This document shows, piece after piece, positions 43,436 through 51,158 of a stretch of 64,000 nt of DNA; positions within the stretch are counted from its first letter, which is position 1; each line of letters starts with the position of its first letter. The position numbers were made by a program, and so were the translations under genes. The notes beneath the pieces were generated by a model. It did no database searches and was not told the origin of the DNA. It saw nothing but the letters and a program-made list of their open reading frames with translations. Source of the DNA: CALKYB01 sp964510575 (lineage in GTDB: Bacteria; Bdellovibrionota_C; UBA2361; SZUA-149; CALKYB01); contig CAZECN010000003.1 of NCBI GenBank assembly GCA_964510575.1, forward strand, positions 1 through 64,000, in the 5' to 3' direction.

Positions 43436-44551
43436 ATGTTATTTAATAGAGATGGTCCAGTTAAAGTTCAGAAAAAAGTCCGTAAAGGAGAAATGCTGAT
43501 AGATGGTGTTTTTAGTAACTTAGTTAACACTACGGCACGCACTGAGGAGTATAGTGGTTATGATACCTTTCCCGTCCTAGAAACTCTTTTTGGTATCGAA
43601 AAACTGGGTCGAAAGACTGGGGTAATTCTACCACTTAGTTCGATTGGTGATATTAAAAGGAACCCATCAAAACCGATCCTTAGGCGCTATAGAGAGTATC
43701 GGGAAATACCTGTTGCTCGGGAGTACATATGGTCGATTTTGTCCACCGAGTTCTCTGACAATAGCTCTACTATTTCAAGGGTCAATTCTTTAAGCAGAGC
43801 AGAGTTTAGATTCTTACAAAAAGTTGCCTTTATTTTCTCACGTCGAGATTTTGTACTTGCTCTTGAGGCGACTCACAAAGCACTTCTCAAGGCTGGAAAA
43901 TTTCGTAAAAAAGGTGATGCTGGAGATGAAGAGCCCGATGTTCACTACATCGAACATCTGATCGTTGCAGTCCTATTGGCTATTGCCCTTGGTGCCGACT
44001 TTCTTACTCTCCTCGTGGTCTTAATGCATGACAACTTGGAAGAAGCTCCTGAATGCTGGAATTTTGAGAGAGTTGAACAATGGCTTGGTCCTTTGAGTCT
44101 TGCGGTTAAAGCAATGACTAAAGATCGCGAAGCAGAGGCATCTATGACCGTTGACCAAAAAAAGAACGCTCAAAGAGACAAAATTCGAGACCTATTCGAA
44201 TCAAATTCTGGAGTTGGTCGTTTCGCCCTGCAGTGCTCTTTTTTCAACCAATTTAGTATTCTACTGGAAGATACAAGAAAAGCAGAGCGTGGAGTCAACG
44301 GAACTGGTCATGAACCTAGTGAGCTAATCGCAAGATTGGCAAAACATCTAGAGTTCTTCGAGCAATATTCCCAAATTAAAGGCTCTGGTATTCGCCCCTA
44401 TTGGTGCCGGTTGTTCCAAAATTATATGCAAGTCTACTATGAGACAAGCATACATAATCTAACTCCTCAGCCTGATTTTTCTGCTGCTGAGTTATTGGAA
44501 TATCGCTTGGAAGCAACCGGCATGGGCAACCCCTATGACATTCATCAATAA
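43436..44551 (+). CDS. HD-domain protein resembling the SpoT/Rel hydrolase domain
   Basis: 371 aa, CGGAGG 7 nt before the ATG. Residues 165-280 resemble the (p)ppGpp hydrolase HD domain: HYIEHLIVAVLLAIALGADF then LTLLVVLMHDNLEEAPE, with His174, His198 and Asp199. The 24-residue spacing between the two His equals that in Rel enzymes. The usual HDxxED is HDNLEE here, and the later 'ADRLHN'-type Asp is not apparent (QCSFFNQFSILLED). There is no synthetase, TGS or ACT domain. It may be a diverged small alarmone hydrolase or an HD protein with another substrate. A terminator follows at once. Confidence 0.6.
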   Translation: MLFNRDGPVKVQKKVRKGEMLIDGVFSNLVNTTARTEEYSGYDTFPVLETLFGIEKLGRKTGVILPLSSIGDIKRNPSKPILRRYREYREIPVAREYIWSILSTEFSDNSSTISRVNSLSRAEFRFLQKVAFIFSRRDFVLALEATHKALLKAGKFRKKGDAGDEEPDVHYIEHLIVAVLLAIALGADFLTLLVVLMHDNLEEAPECWNFERVEQWLGPLSLAVKAMTKDREAEASMTVDQKKNAQRDKIRDLFESNSGVGRFALQCSFFNQFSILLEDTRKAERGVNGTGHEPSELIARLAKHLEFFEQYSQIKGSGIRPYWCRLFQNYMQVYYETSIHNLTPQPDFSAAELLEYRLEATGMGNPYDIHQ

Positions 44552-44592
44552 AAACTCCCCCTACGCTTTCACAGGTAGGGGCGGAGGTTTTT
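44552..44592 (+). terminator. Rho-independent terminator of the HD gene
   Basis: CCCCTAC (44558-44564) pairs with GTAGGGG (44575-44581), extended across a bulge by CTC/GAG, and runs into GGTTTTTAA. It begins right after the stop codon. Confidence 0.78.
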
Positions 44593-44930
44593 AAAAGCCC
44601 TTTGGCTTCATTTTCAAATAGAATCTTTACCCTTTGAGCAAAAGGGAAAAGCGATGCTAAGGATTTTAAAGCCTTATAACTTAGACGAGATAGATCCCGA
44701 CATAGTTCTTTACTAATTTACCCAATTAACATAATATCCGCCTGATTATTACTAGAAAAATAAATCAAAGATACTTCTCCTTTGTTCTCTTTCATTCCTA
44801 TCGAATCTTCTTAAATATCCGAATTTTCAGTAGAATTTTTTTGTTCCTTGTTATCTTTTTAGAAAATTAAAAGACAATAAGGGGCAGTCTAAAATAGGGT
44901 TTTTAATAATCCTTCTCTCACTCACTGTTC

Positions 44931-44978
44931 GCTTTCTTGCCTCAACCCTAATTATCGTTTGGGTTGGGACAAGAAAGC
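44931..44978 (+). promoter_or_regulatory. 18-bp stem-loop directly before the ribosome site
   Basis: 44931-44948 (GCTTTCTTGCCTCAACCC) faces 44961-44978. The outer 9 bp are perfect and the whole stem has one C-A mismatch and one U-G wobble, with a 12-nt loop. It ends 7 nt before AGGAG and 17 nt before the ATG of the orphan gene, so it could control translation. Confidence 0.6.
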
Positions 44979-44995
44979 AAAAAAAGGAGAAAGGT

Positions 44996-45499
44996 ATGTC
45001 GACTTTTACAATAAGTTACGACAAAGATTACATCCCTCCAAAAGGGATCAATTTAAAAAAAGTAACCTCAAAGTTATCCCCGAGAAACAGGGCCACGAAC
45101 TATACAGGTGGCTTAGAAGCACTCTGTGAAGCGGGCATTCTCGATAATTTGGACAAGCTAATAGTAGTGTTACCAAAGAAGTTCTGGACACTAGTAACAA
45201 TAGTCGAGGTGTACAGAATGATGTTCATGAACCCTACTATATACGAGGGACGATTAGCCGCTGAGAAGATACATTTCACTTTCGCCAAGTCCGGTTGCCT
45301 TGAGCTATACAGTCCAAGTTGTTCGCTATCTGAATTAGGTTGGAAAATTGAGCTTGTTCTGGCCCATCATTTCAACAAAGCCTTCCAATGTCCAACGCTA
45401 GAGTATGAAATAGATAAAGAACGAGACATATTAGGTGGCGGATTTAGACATGAACTCACCGTTGACAGAATCGCCTTGCTGCTGAAAGAGCAAGTATAA
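44996..45499 (+). CDS. Orphan protein in inverted-repeat unit, unknown function
   Basis: 167 aa, ATG with AAGGAGAAAGG upstream, the strongest ribosome site in the region. No signal peptide or membrane helix. It is mixed alpha/beta, with several Cys (EALCEAG, SGCLELYSPSCS, FQCPTLE). A hydrophobic stretch LDKLIVVLPKKFWTLVTIVE may be a core strand-helix. I recognise no family. AT-rich surroundings, an isolated position and the flanking inverted repeats suggest it may have been acquired as a unit. Confidence 0.65.
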   Translation: MSTFTISYDKDYIPPKGINLKKVTSKLSPRNRATNYTGGLEALCEAGILDNLDKLIVVLPKKFWTLVTIVEVYRMMFMNPTIYEGRLAAEKIHFTFAKSGCLELYSPSCSLSELGWKIELVLAHHFNKAFQCPTLEYEIDKERDILGGGFRHELTVDRIALLLKEQV

Positions 45500-45668
45500 C
45501 ACGGAGATCTCCAACTATGATAGATGGATATGGGGCTTGTCTTTGAGATGATGTTTTTCTTAATGTTTTTACCAAGACTGCCCCTTATTTTTTAAGCTAA
45601 TCAGCTTTCCCAAGTTTTATAAATTTATAAAAGAGAAAAATCACTAGAAATTAATAAAATATGAATAG

Positions 45669-45780
45669 GGCTTTCACGGCATATTTTTTGACGAGGTAAC
45701 AATGGCTTTGCTCTCGCAAAGCTTATACTGAAACCGCATGAAAGAACTTATAAAGTACGAAATAAAGTGGTTTCAGTATT
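45669..45780 (+). repeat. Dispersed modular repeat, copy D (truncated module 3 plus module 4)
   Basis: Module 3 is reduced to 45669-45735. It keeps the GCATATTTTT segment, then jumps from GAGGTAAC to AATGGCTTTG, losing the central hairpins, and ends in GCTTATACTGAAACC. Module 4 is 45724-45780 (57 nt), ending GTGGTTTCAGTATT. Modules 1 and 2 are absent. It lies just downstream of the initiator tRNA gene. Confidence 0.85.
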
Positions 45781-45791
45781 TAACTAGGAAG

Positions 45792-45868
<77 letters not shown>

Positions 45869-45921
45869 CGGGGATAGTGCTGTATTGGCCCTAAACTGTC
45901 AAGCCCATCTATTCAAGGACC

Positions 45922-46650
45922 CTAGGAAAGCTCCCGAAATTCAACTTTCTTGAACCGGCCTATTTTTAGATTGGAAAGCTTATAGGGGCCAAACTCTACT
46001 CGAACCAGCTTTTTTACAGGGTGCCCACAAGCAGAAAAAAGTCGCTTCACAAAGTGATTTCGCCCCTCAGTGACTGTCACTTCAACTACTGGACGCCCAC
46101 TAAGGTCCGCATCCTTTAAACGACTCACTGTCGGAATTTTAGCTTCAGTGGCTTTTCCAAAACCGTCTTCAAGCTCAACTCCCTTTATTAGCCTCTTTAA
46201 CAAATTAGCATTAGGAATTGGACTCACTTCTGCCAAGTAGGTTCTCGGCACTTCAAAACTCGGGTGAAGAAGTTTATTTATATAATCACCGTCGTTTGTC
46301 ATTAACAGTAAACCACTAACATCGTAGTCCAAGCGCCCTGCGGGAACGAGTCTAACTGAAAACTCTTCTAAAAAATTTGCTACACAAGGCCGACCTTGAG
46401 GATCAGATAAGGTCGAAATAACTTTGTCTGGCTTATTAAAAATATAGATGGCACGTTTCTCAGGCTTTACCTGCTTTCCATCGAAAAGAACTGTGTCTTT
46501 GACAGGGTCAACTTTGACTCCCATCTCGGTCAGGAGCTTCCCATTTATTGAGACCCGCCCCTCACCTATCGCAGCTTCCACCCCTCTACGAGAGCCCAGT
46601 CCAGCCTGAGCTAAAAAACGGTTAATGCGAATGAGAGTATCGGCAGACAA
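45922..46650 (-). CDS. rluB: 23S rRNA pseudouridine synthase RluB-type
   Basis: 242 aa. An N-terminal S4 domain (IRINRFLAQAGLGSRRGVEA) precedes the RsuA-family catalytic domain with GRLDYDVSGLLLMTNDG, where Asp is the catalytic base. NHFVKRLFSACGHPVKKLVR is the family's C-terminal motif. It modifies 23S rRNA near the peptidyl transferase centre; the exact site is by family. The start is TTG 46650 with AGG upstream. It lies 31 nt after scpB, in the usual scpA-scpB-rluB order. Confidence 0.9.
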   Translation of the reverse strand: MSADTLIRINRFLAQAGLGSRRGVEAAIGEGRVSINGKLLTEMGVKVDPVKDTVLFDGKQVKPEKRAIYIFNKPDKVISTLSDPQGRPCVANFLEEFSVRLVPAGRLDYDVSGLLLMTNDGDYINKLLHPSFEVPRTYLAEVSPIPNANLLKRLIKGVELEDGFGKATEAKIPTVSRLKDADLSGRPVVEVTVTEGRNHFVKRLFSACGHPVKKLVRVEFGPYKLSNLKIGRFKKVEFRELS

Positions 46651-46681
46651 GTTTAGCCTAAATAAGAGGGGGCTAGCTTTA

Positions 46682-47362
46682 CTAGCCTACTGAAGCTTGC
46701 TGCTCGAAGCCTTCCTGCTCTTCAGCATCAAGCTCTAAATCATCTTCAGCTCCAGAACTAGCTTCCCCAGGATCATTTTCAATCCTCTCAAGTTCAGCAA
46801 GGGTCGGTAAATCTGAAAGGTCGCTAAGTCCAAATTTCTCAAGAAAGACCTCAGTAGTTCCGTAGAGAGCTGGGTTACCTATGGTATCCTCCTTTCCAAC
46901 TACTCTGACCAGCTTCGCGTCTAATAATGTCTTCAAGGTTGGAAGCGCGTCTACTCCCCTAACCGATTCAATATCAGCTCGGTGCACTGGCTGCTTATAA
47001 GCTATAACAGATAGGGTTTCAGCCGCTGCCCTGCTTAGCCGTCTAGATTTTGGTGGATGTAGCCGTCTCATTACCGGTGCTAGCCCTGGTGCAGTGCGCA
47101 ACTGCCATTTTCCGGCGATACTCTTCAGAGAGAAGCCATGAATAGAATCATCGTAAAGGTCCACTAAGCCTTCCAAAGCTGCCTCTACAGTTTCAGCTTC
47201 TCGCTCTAACACTTTAGCAATCTTTGAAACTGAGACTGGTCTAGAGGAGGCTAGAAGTATTGCGCTAATCTTCGAACTTAAGCTCAAACTGGTTGCCGGA
47301 GCTTCCACTTCCTGTTCAACAGTTTCTTCTTGCTCGTCCTCGTGTTGCTCTTTGCTAGACAT
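46682..47362 (-). CDS. scpB: Segregation and condensation protein B
   Basis: 226 aa. ScpB bridges the SMC head and ScpA in the condensin complex. Tandem winged helices are visible: KISAILLASSRPVSVSKIAK at the N-terminus, and RRLSRAAAETLSVIAYKQPV followed by HRADIESVRGVDA in the second. Acidic tails flank both ends (DEQEETVEQEVEA and a Glu-rich C-terminus). It is 42 nt downstream of scpA. Confidence 0.93.
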   Translation of the reverse strand: MSSKEQHEDEQEETVEQEVEAPATSLSLSSKISAILLASSRPVSVSKIAKVLEREAETVEAALEGLVDLYDDSIHGFSLKSIAGKWQLRTAPGLAPVMRRLHPPKSRRLSRAAAETLSVIAYKQPVHRADIESVRGVDALPTLKTLLDAKLVRVVGKEDTIGNPALYGTTEVFLEKFGLSDLSDLPTLAELERIENDPGEASSGAEDDLELDAEEQEGFEQQASVG

Positions 47363-47404
47363 CTATTATTACCTATTTCTTTAAAAATTTTAGCTGATGC
47401 GGAA

Positions 47405-48328
47405 CTACCCGCTATAGGCTTCCGCCACATCCGACTCTTCTTTTAGACTTTGCTCAAGCTCTTTTTCATCCGCCTCAAGCATTTTCAAACTAAGACGAAT
47501 TTCCCCTCGGTTACTCTCTTGAACAGCAGATACTAGCCCTCTTTTCATCAATTCAAGGACCGATATAAAACTACCAATCACAACACTTTTAGCAGCCCCT
47601 TCACTAACTTTTTGACCACGGGAGGAGTTAATTTTAAGAAGCGAGGTGAAGTTATTGATGGAGCCAGACTTCAGAGTATCCAAAGTACTCATCATCATCT
47701 TAACTACGTTAATAGGCTCGAGTTTAACCCGGTAAGACTTGATCGTCTCGCCTACCCTGTTCAACAACTTAACGAACATTCGACCCAAGTCCGTCCCATC
47801 GTTGGTAACTTCAATATCTTCATCTTCTACTTCAGGTGGTACTTCTGTCTTTCCTCTGCGAGCGAAGGTGTCCACTCCCAATTGAGGTGAAGCGGATAAA
47901 AATCGGGCTTGCTTCTTTGTGATTTCATACTCCCGAATTCTAGCGCGAAGCTCTTCTAGATATTCTGGATCTACGTCATCTGGAAGGTCTTCCAAACTAT
48001 TTGGAAGTTTCTCACTAGGAAGAAGAATTTGGCTTTTTAACGCAATCAGCGTCGCAGCTATCACCAAGTATTCTGCCGCTCGATCTAGGTCCAAAGAACT
48101 GGCCTGGGTTACGATTTCAAGATACTGCTCGGCGAGCTCAGTCATTTCGACTTCTTCGATACTGACCTCTCGCTGCTGAACAAGGTGAAGCAACAAATCC
48201 ATTGGCCCTTCAAAGAAGCGAAGCTTGATATCAAACTCCTCCTGTCTAAAGGCATTACTAAGCCTCTGCTCAGCAGAAACACCTGAATTGGCCTGAAGCT
48301 GGCCCGATATACTAGAAGATTGGTCCAA
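47405..48328 (-). CDS. scpA: Segregation and condensation protein A (kleisin)
   Basis: 307 aa. The kleisin N-terminus FDIKLRFFEGPMDLLLHLVQ is the family signature, followed by IEEVEMTELAEQYLEIVTQA and AAEYLVIAATLIALKSQILL. The C-terminal winged helix contacts the SMC head (FISVLELMKRGLVSAVQESN). The first 30 residues are variable. The start is TTG 48328 with AGGGA upstream. A conserved structured element lies 170 bp upstream on the other strand. Confidence 0.93.
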   Translation of the reverse strand: MDQSSSISGQLQANSGVSAEQRLSNAFRQEEFDIKLRFFEGPMDLLLHLVQQREVSIEEVEMTELAEQYLEIVTQASSLDLDRAAEYLVIAATLIALKSQILLPSEKLPNSLEDLPDDVDPEYLEELRARIREYEITKKQARFLSASPQLGVDTFARRGKTEVPPEVEDEDIEVTNDGTDLGRMFVKLLNRVGETIKSYRVKLEPINVVKMMMSTLDTLKSGSINNFTSLLKINSSRGQKVSEGAAKSVVIGSFISVLELMKRGLVSAVQESNRGEIRLSLKMLEADEKELEQSLKEESDVAEAYSG

Positions 48329-48495
48329 AATTAATCCCTGATTCCCTCTTAGTCACTCAAAGACGAAGGTAATGGCCATAGAGAGCCAATATCCCGAGCG
48401 TTACTATAGGTTAAATGAAGTAATCTATAAAGGGGGGAAATTAAGATTGATATTATTTTTATAGGTTTTTAGTTCTCATACCTTGCTTTTAAGTA

Positions 48496-48580
48496 GGCAA
48501 CTAAAAGCCTGACGAATGAGAGGTGCTTATGGCACTTCGCAATGAGGAAGAGCCTATCAAGGCAACGAAGAGAAAAACCG
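48496..48580 (+). ncRNA. Structured element, copy 1 (twin of 60725-60813)
   Basis: The core reads CTGACGAATGAG, then hairpin AGGTGC-TTATG-GCACTT (48521-48537), then CGCAATGAGGAAG, a short hairpin GCCT-ATCA-AGGC (48552-48563), then AACGAAGAGAA. A GGC/GCC hairpin (48496-48509) precedes it. The same order and purine motifs recur at 60725-60813 on the other strand. The first stem keeps six pairs and the TTATG loop while its bases differ. It matches no RNA family I can name. It lies between scpA and the 109-aa gene, opposite in strand to both. Confidence 0.55.
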
Positions 48581-48588
48581 CCGGATGA

Positions 48589-48918
48589 CTACTGAAGGGC
48601 TTGGCGGGTGCTGTTTACTGCAACCCCCGGCTCCTCACCATTTAACAAAGCTTGAGCGTCGTCACGTATCATCGAAGAAAGACCGTTGATCAGTTTTACA
48701 TGACGGGAAACCTCTTTCCAATCCTGACGCTCTATATGAACCTCTAACTGCTTTGCCAAAGCGCGTTGTTTACCAACGATGCGCTTATATTGCTCCACGT
48801 GCTGCATGATATGAACCGGCACTCCCGACTTTTTTCTCAAAGAACCGCTAGTCAATTCAATTGACTTCTCCAGCTCTTCAAACGAGGCCATCAATTTTTC
48901 TACAAGACGCTGAGACAT
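48589..48918 (-). CDS. Small helical protein, unknown function
   Basis: 109 aa, ATG with GGAGT upstream. It is predicted almost wholly helical, with repeated charged heptads (LMASFEELEKSIELTSGSLR, KRIVGKQRALAKQLEVHIE). No signal peptide or membrane helix. This size and pattern recall small flagellar or secretion chaperones (FlgN/FliT-like), but no motif confirms that. It stands between trpS and scpA on the same strand, with its own upstream region of about 210 bp. Confidence 0.6.
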   Translation of the reverse strand: MSQRLVEKLMASFEELEKSIELTSGSLRKKSGVPVHIMQHVEQYKRIVGKQRALAKQLEVHIERQDWKEVSRHVKLINGLSSMIRDDAQALLNGEEPGVAVNSTRQALQ

Positions 48919-49129
48919 GCAATTTACTCCTAAACATACCGGCTCTTAAAACAAACTACCGGCTTACGTCCCCTAATCTGCCAAAAAAAGGCTGCCGCTT
49001 CAAAATAAGTTCTAAGTGATTGGAATCACGAGTAATGATTAGACAGGATCGATCAAATTCTTACCCATTTCGACTGGCAAAGGCTTACAATCAAGCTGGA
49101 ATCATCAACTGGACAAAACTTTGGAAAAA

Positions 49130-50122
49130 CTAGGAGAGAGGCCCTATGCCAATAGCATTTCGCAGTTCGGCCATAGTAGCTGCTGCCTCTTCTCTACCCT
49201 TCTTGGCTCCCTGACGAAGAACATCCTCTAGGTCATCAGGTCTAGAAATCCAGTTTTCGTATGACTCTCTTAATGGGGCAAGTTCTTGGTTCATAACTTC
49301 AAACAGATCGAGTTTGGCCTCACCGTAACCCATGCCACCTGCGGAATATTTATCGGCTAAGGCTACTTGTTGAGACGGATCAGCGAAAAGTTTGTAGAGT
49401 TTAAAAACATTGCAACTTTCCGGGTCCTTTTTATCCTCAACTCCCAACGAGTCTGTGACAATCTTCATCACCTTCTTTTTAAGTTTTTTCTCTGTCTCAA
49501 ACAAGCCAATGTAATTGTCATAGCTTTTAGACATTTTTCTTCCATCCAAGCCCGGAATAATCCCTGTTGCCTCTTCAATCATCGGTTCAGGCACAGGAAA
49601 TATTTCGCCGTAAGCCAGGTTCATCTTCTGAGCTATCTCACGAGTCATTTCAATGTGTTGTTTTTGATCAGCACCAACAGGAATAAGATTAGCTTTATAA
49701 AGCAAAATATCTGCTGCCATTAGAATCGGATAATACATCAACCCTGAATCTACTTTATCCCCTTTTGCTCGTGCGTCCTTAAGAGCATGACCTCTTTCAA
49801 GTAGACCCAAAGGAAAATTACAGGCTAAAATCCAAGACAACTCACAAACTTCGGGAAGATCCGACTGGCGAAACAAAACCGTCTCTTCCGGATCAATGCC
49901 GATAGCAAGATAGGCCGCAGCCAAAGAATGAGTATAGCCTCTAAGTTCCTTAGCATCCTTCACCGTATTCAGAGCATGCAAGTCAACGACACAAAAGAAA
50001 GTCTCGTGCTCTTTAGCTAGTTGCACGAAACGCTTCATCGCACCTAGGTAATTGCCAATATGAACTTGCCCAGCTGAAGGCTGAACCCCTGACAAAACTC
50101 GTTTTTTCTTATCTTTTGACAT
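49130..50122 (-). CDS. trpS: Tryptophanyl-tRNA synthetase
   Basis: 330 aa class I synthetase. It has the HIGH-type motif SGVQPSAGQVHIGNYLGAMK and the KMSKS motif GLDGRKMSKSYDN. DLHALNTVKDA and YPILMAADILLYKANLIPVG-type segments are standard for bacterial TrpS. It charges tRNA-Trp in the cytoplasm. It lies 60 nt downstream of the rRNA methyltransferase gene on the same strand, possibly co-transcribed. Confidence 0.95.
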   Translation of the reverse strand: MSKDKKKRVLSGVQPSAGQVHIGNYLGAMKRFVQLAKEHETFFCVVDLHALNTVKDAKELRGYTHSLAAAYLAIGIDPEETVLFRQSDLPEVCELSWILACNFPLGLLERGHALKDARAKGDKVDSGLMYYPILMAADILLYKANLIPVGADQKQHIEMTREIAQKMNLAYGEIFPVPEPMIEEATGIIPGLDGRKMSKSYDNYIGLFETEKKLKKKVMKIVTDSLGVEDKKDPESCNVFKLYKLFADPSQQVALADKYSAGGMGYGEAKLDLFEVMNQELAPLRESYENWISRPDDLEDVLRQGAKKGREEAAATMAELRNAIGIGPLS

Positions 50123-50182
50123 TCCCGCTCGACCGGTCCCTTTTGACTACCTAGGCTACAATTAACTTGGGAGCTAAGGCTA

Positions 50183-50971
50183 TCAGTTATGCAAGCCATT
50201 TGCTCTTAAAATCTCAAAAACCAAAGCTGCTCCAGCCTGAGCCACGTTCAACGACTCAAGTTTTCCGGACATTGGTAGCTTGACCAAACCGTCACAACTT
50301 TTCTCTGTTAGTCTGCGAATCCCCTTCTCTTCACTACCCAGAACTAGAGCAAGTGGAGTGGGTAGTGCAGATTGATATATAGAGACAGTCTCTCGATCCC
50401 CAAGCGCACTATGGCTGGTTGCTCCATAGACCCAAACATCAGACTTTTTTAAATCATCAATAGCTCTGCTCAGATTTGCCACTGATGCCCAAGGCACTAA
50501 CTCCGTGGCTCCCATACTAATTCTTCGAACCGCGGGGCTAACCCTCGCAGCATTATCTTTCGGAATTATTAATCCGGCCAAGCCTGCAGCAGCAGCCAGT
50601 CGAAACAAACTACCAAGATTATGAACATCGGAGATCTGATCAAGCAGCAAAAAGAATGGTTGCTTGGCACTGTCCCCGAGGCCAAGAAGGATATCCTCGA
50701 ACGAGCTCTGACCCGAACCATCCAACTCTGCCACAATCCCTTGAGAGGAGAGCTTATCGAACTTTTCATCAAACTCACTCTCACTGAGCACGCGAGACTT
50801 AACCTGGTGCTCCCCAGCTGCTACAACCTGCTTCAAACGGGAATCGTTTTTCCGAACCGCTGAGATATATAGGGACTTTATTCTTGCGGGAGCATGCCTC
50901 AGCACCTCCTCAACCCCGTTGATGCCCGGCAGTAAGTTAGCCTCTGTCTTTTGTTTTTGATTCTTAGCCAT
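50183..50971 (-). CDS. rlmB: TrmH/SpoU-family rRNA 2'-O-methyltransferase (RlmB-like)
   Basis: 262 aa, ATG with GGAG upstream. An N-terminal L7Ae-like substrate domain (LPGINGVEEVLRHAPARIKS) precedes the SPOUT domain with its trefoil knot: LLLDQISDVHNLGSLFRLAA, LALVLGSEEKGIRRLTE and VKLPMSGKLESLNVAQAGA, the three SpoU motifs. RlmB methylates G2251 of 23S rRNA, but other members act on other sites or tRNA, so the exact target is inferred. Confidence 0.88.
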   Translation of the reverse strand: MAKNQKQKTEANLLPGINGVEEVLRHAPARIKSLYISAVRKNDSRLKQVVAAGEHQVKSRVLSESEFDEKFDKLSSQGIVAELDGSGQSSFEDILLGLGDSAKQPFFLLLDQISDVHNLGSLFRLAAAAGLAGLIIPKDNAARVSPAVRRISMGATELVPWASVANLSRAIDDLKKSDVWVYGATSHSALGDRETVSIYQSALPTPLALVLGSEEKGIRRLTEKSCDGLVKLPMSGKLESLNVAQAGAALVFEILRANGLHN

Positions 50972-51158
50972 TTTTCTCCGGTGCTTTTGTAGCAGTTAGT
51001 TAGGGAAAACGTAAGCCACGACCATCCAATCCTCTCACAAAAACTACAAATTATAGCTGCTTAGGTAAGTTTTCCTATTCTCAAGCCAGCAATAATCTGC
51101 TTAAAGTAAGATATTAAAGAATCCCAAGTTTATTTGCATTCGAGGAGCAAGTAACTAG

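Larger units (their letters stand above)
44876..45589. repeat. 15-bp inverted repeats bounding a single-gene unit
   Basis: AATAAGGGGCAGTCT (44876-44890) and AGACTGCCCCTTATT (45575-45589) are perfectly complementary inverted copies, 714 bp end to end, enclosing one orphan gene and its leader stem-loop. The pairing does not extend beyond 15 bp on either side, and I see no clear target-site duplication. It resembles the ends of a small mobile element without a transposase, or a long-range transcript structure. Confidence 0.65.

Noticed and set aside
48508..48575. Hammerhead ribozyme in the twin structured element (CTGACGA and CTGAGGA match the CUGANGA core box)
   Set aside because: The second core box GAAA and a cleavable NUH site are not found in the required places, and the following stem starts five bases too late. 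The match is probably chance.
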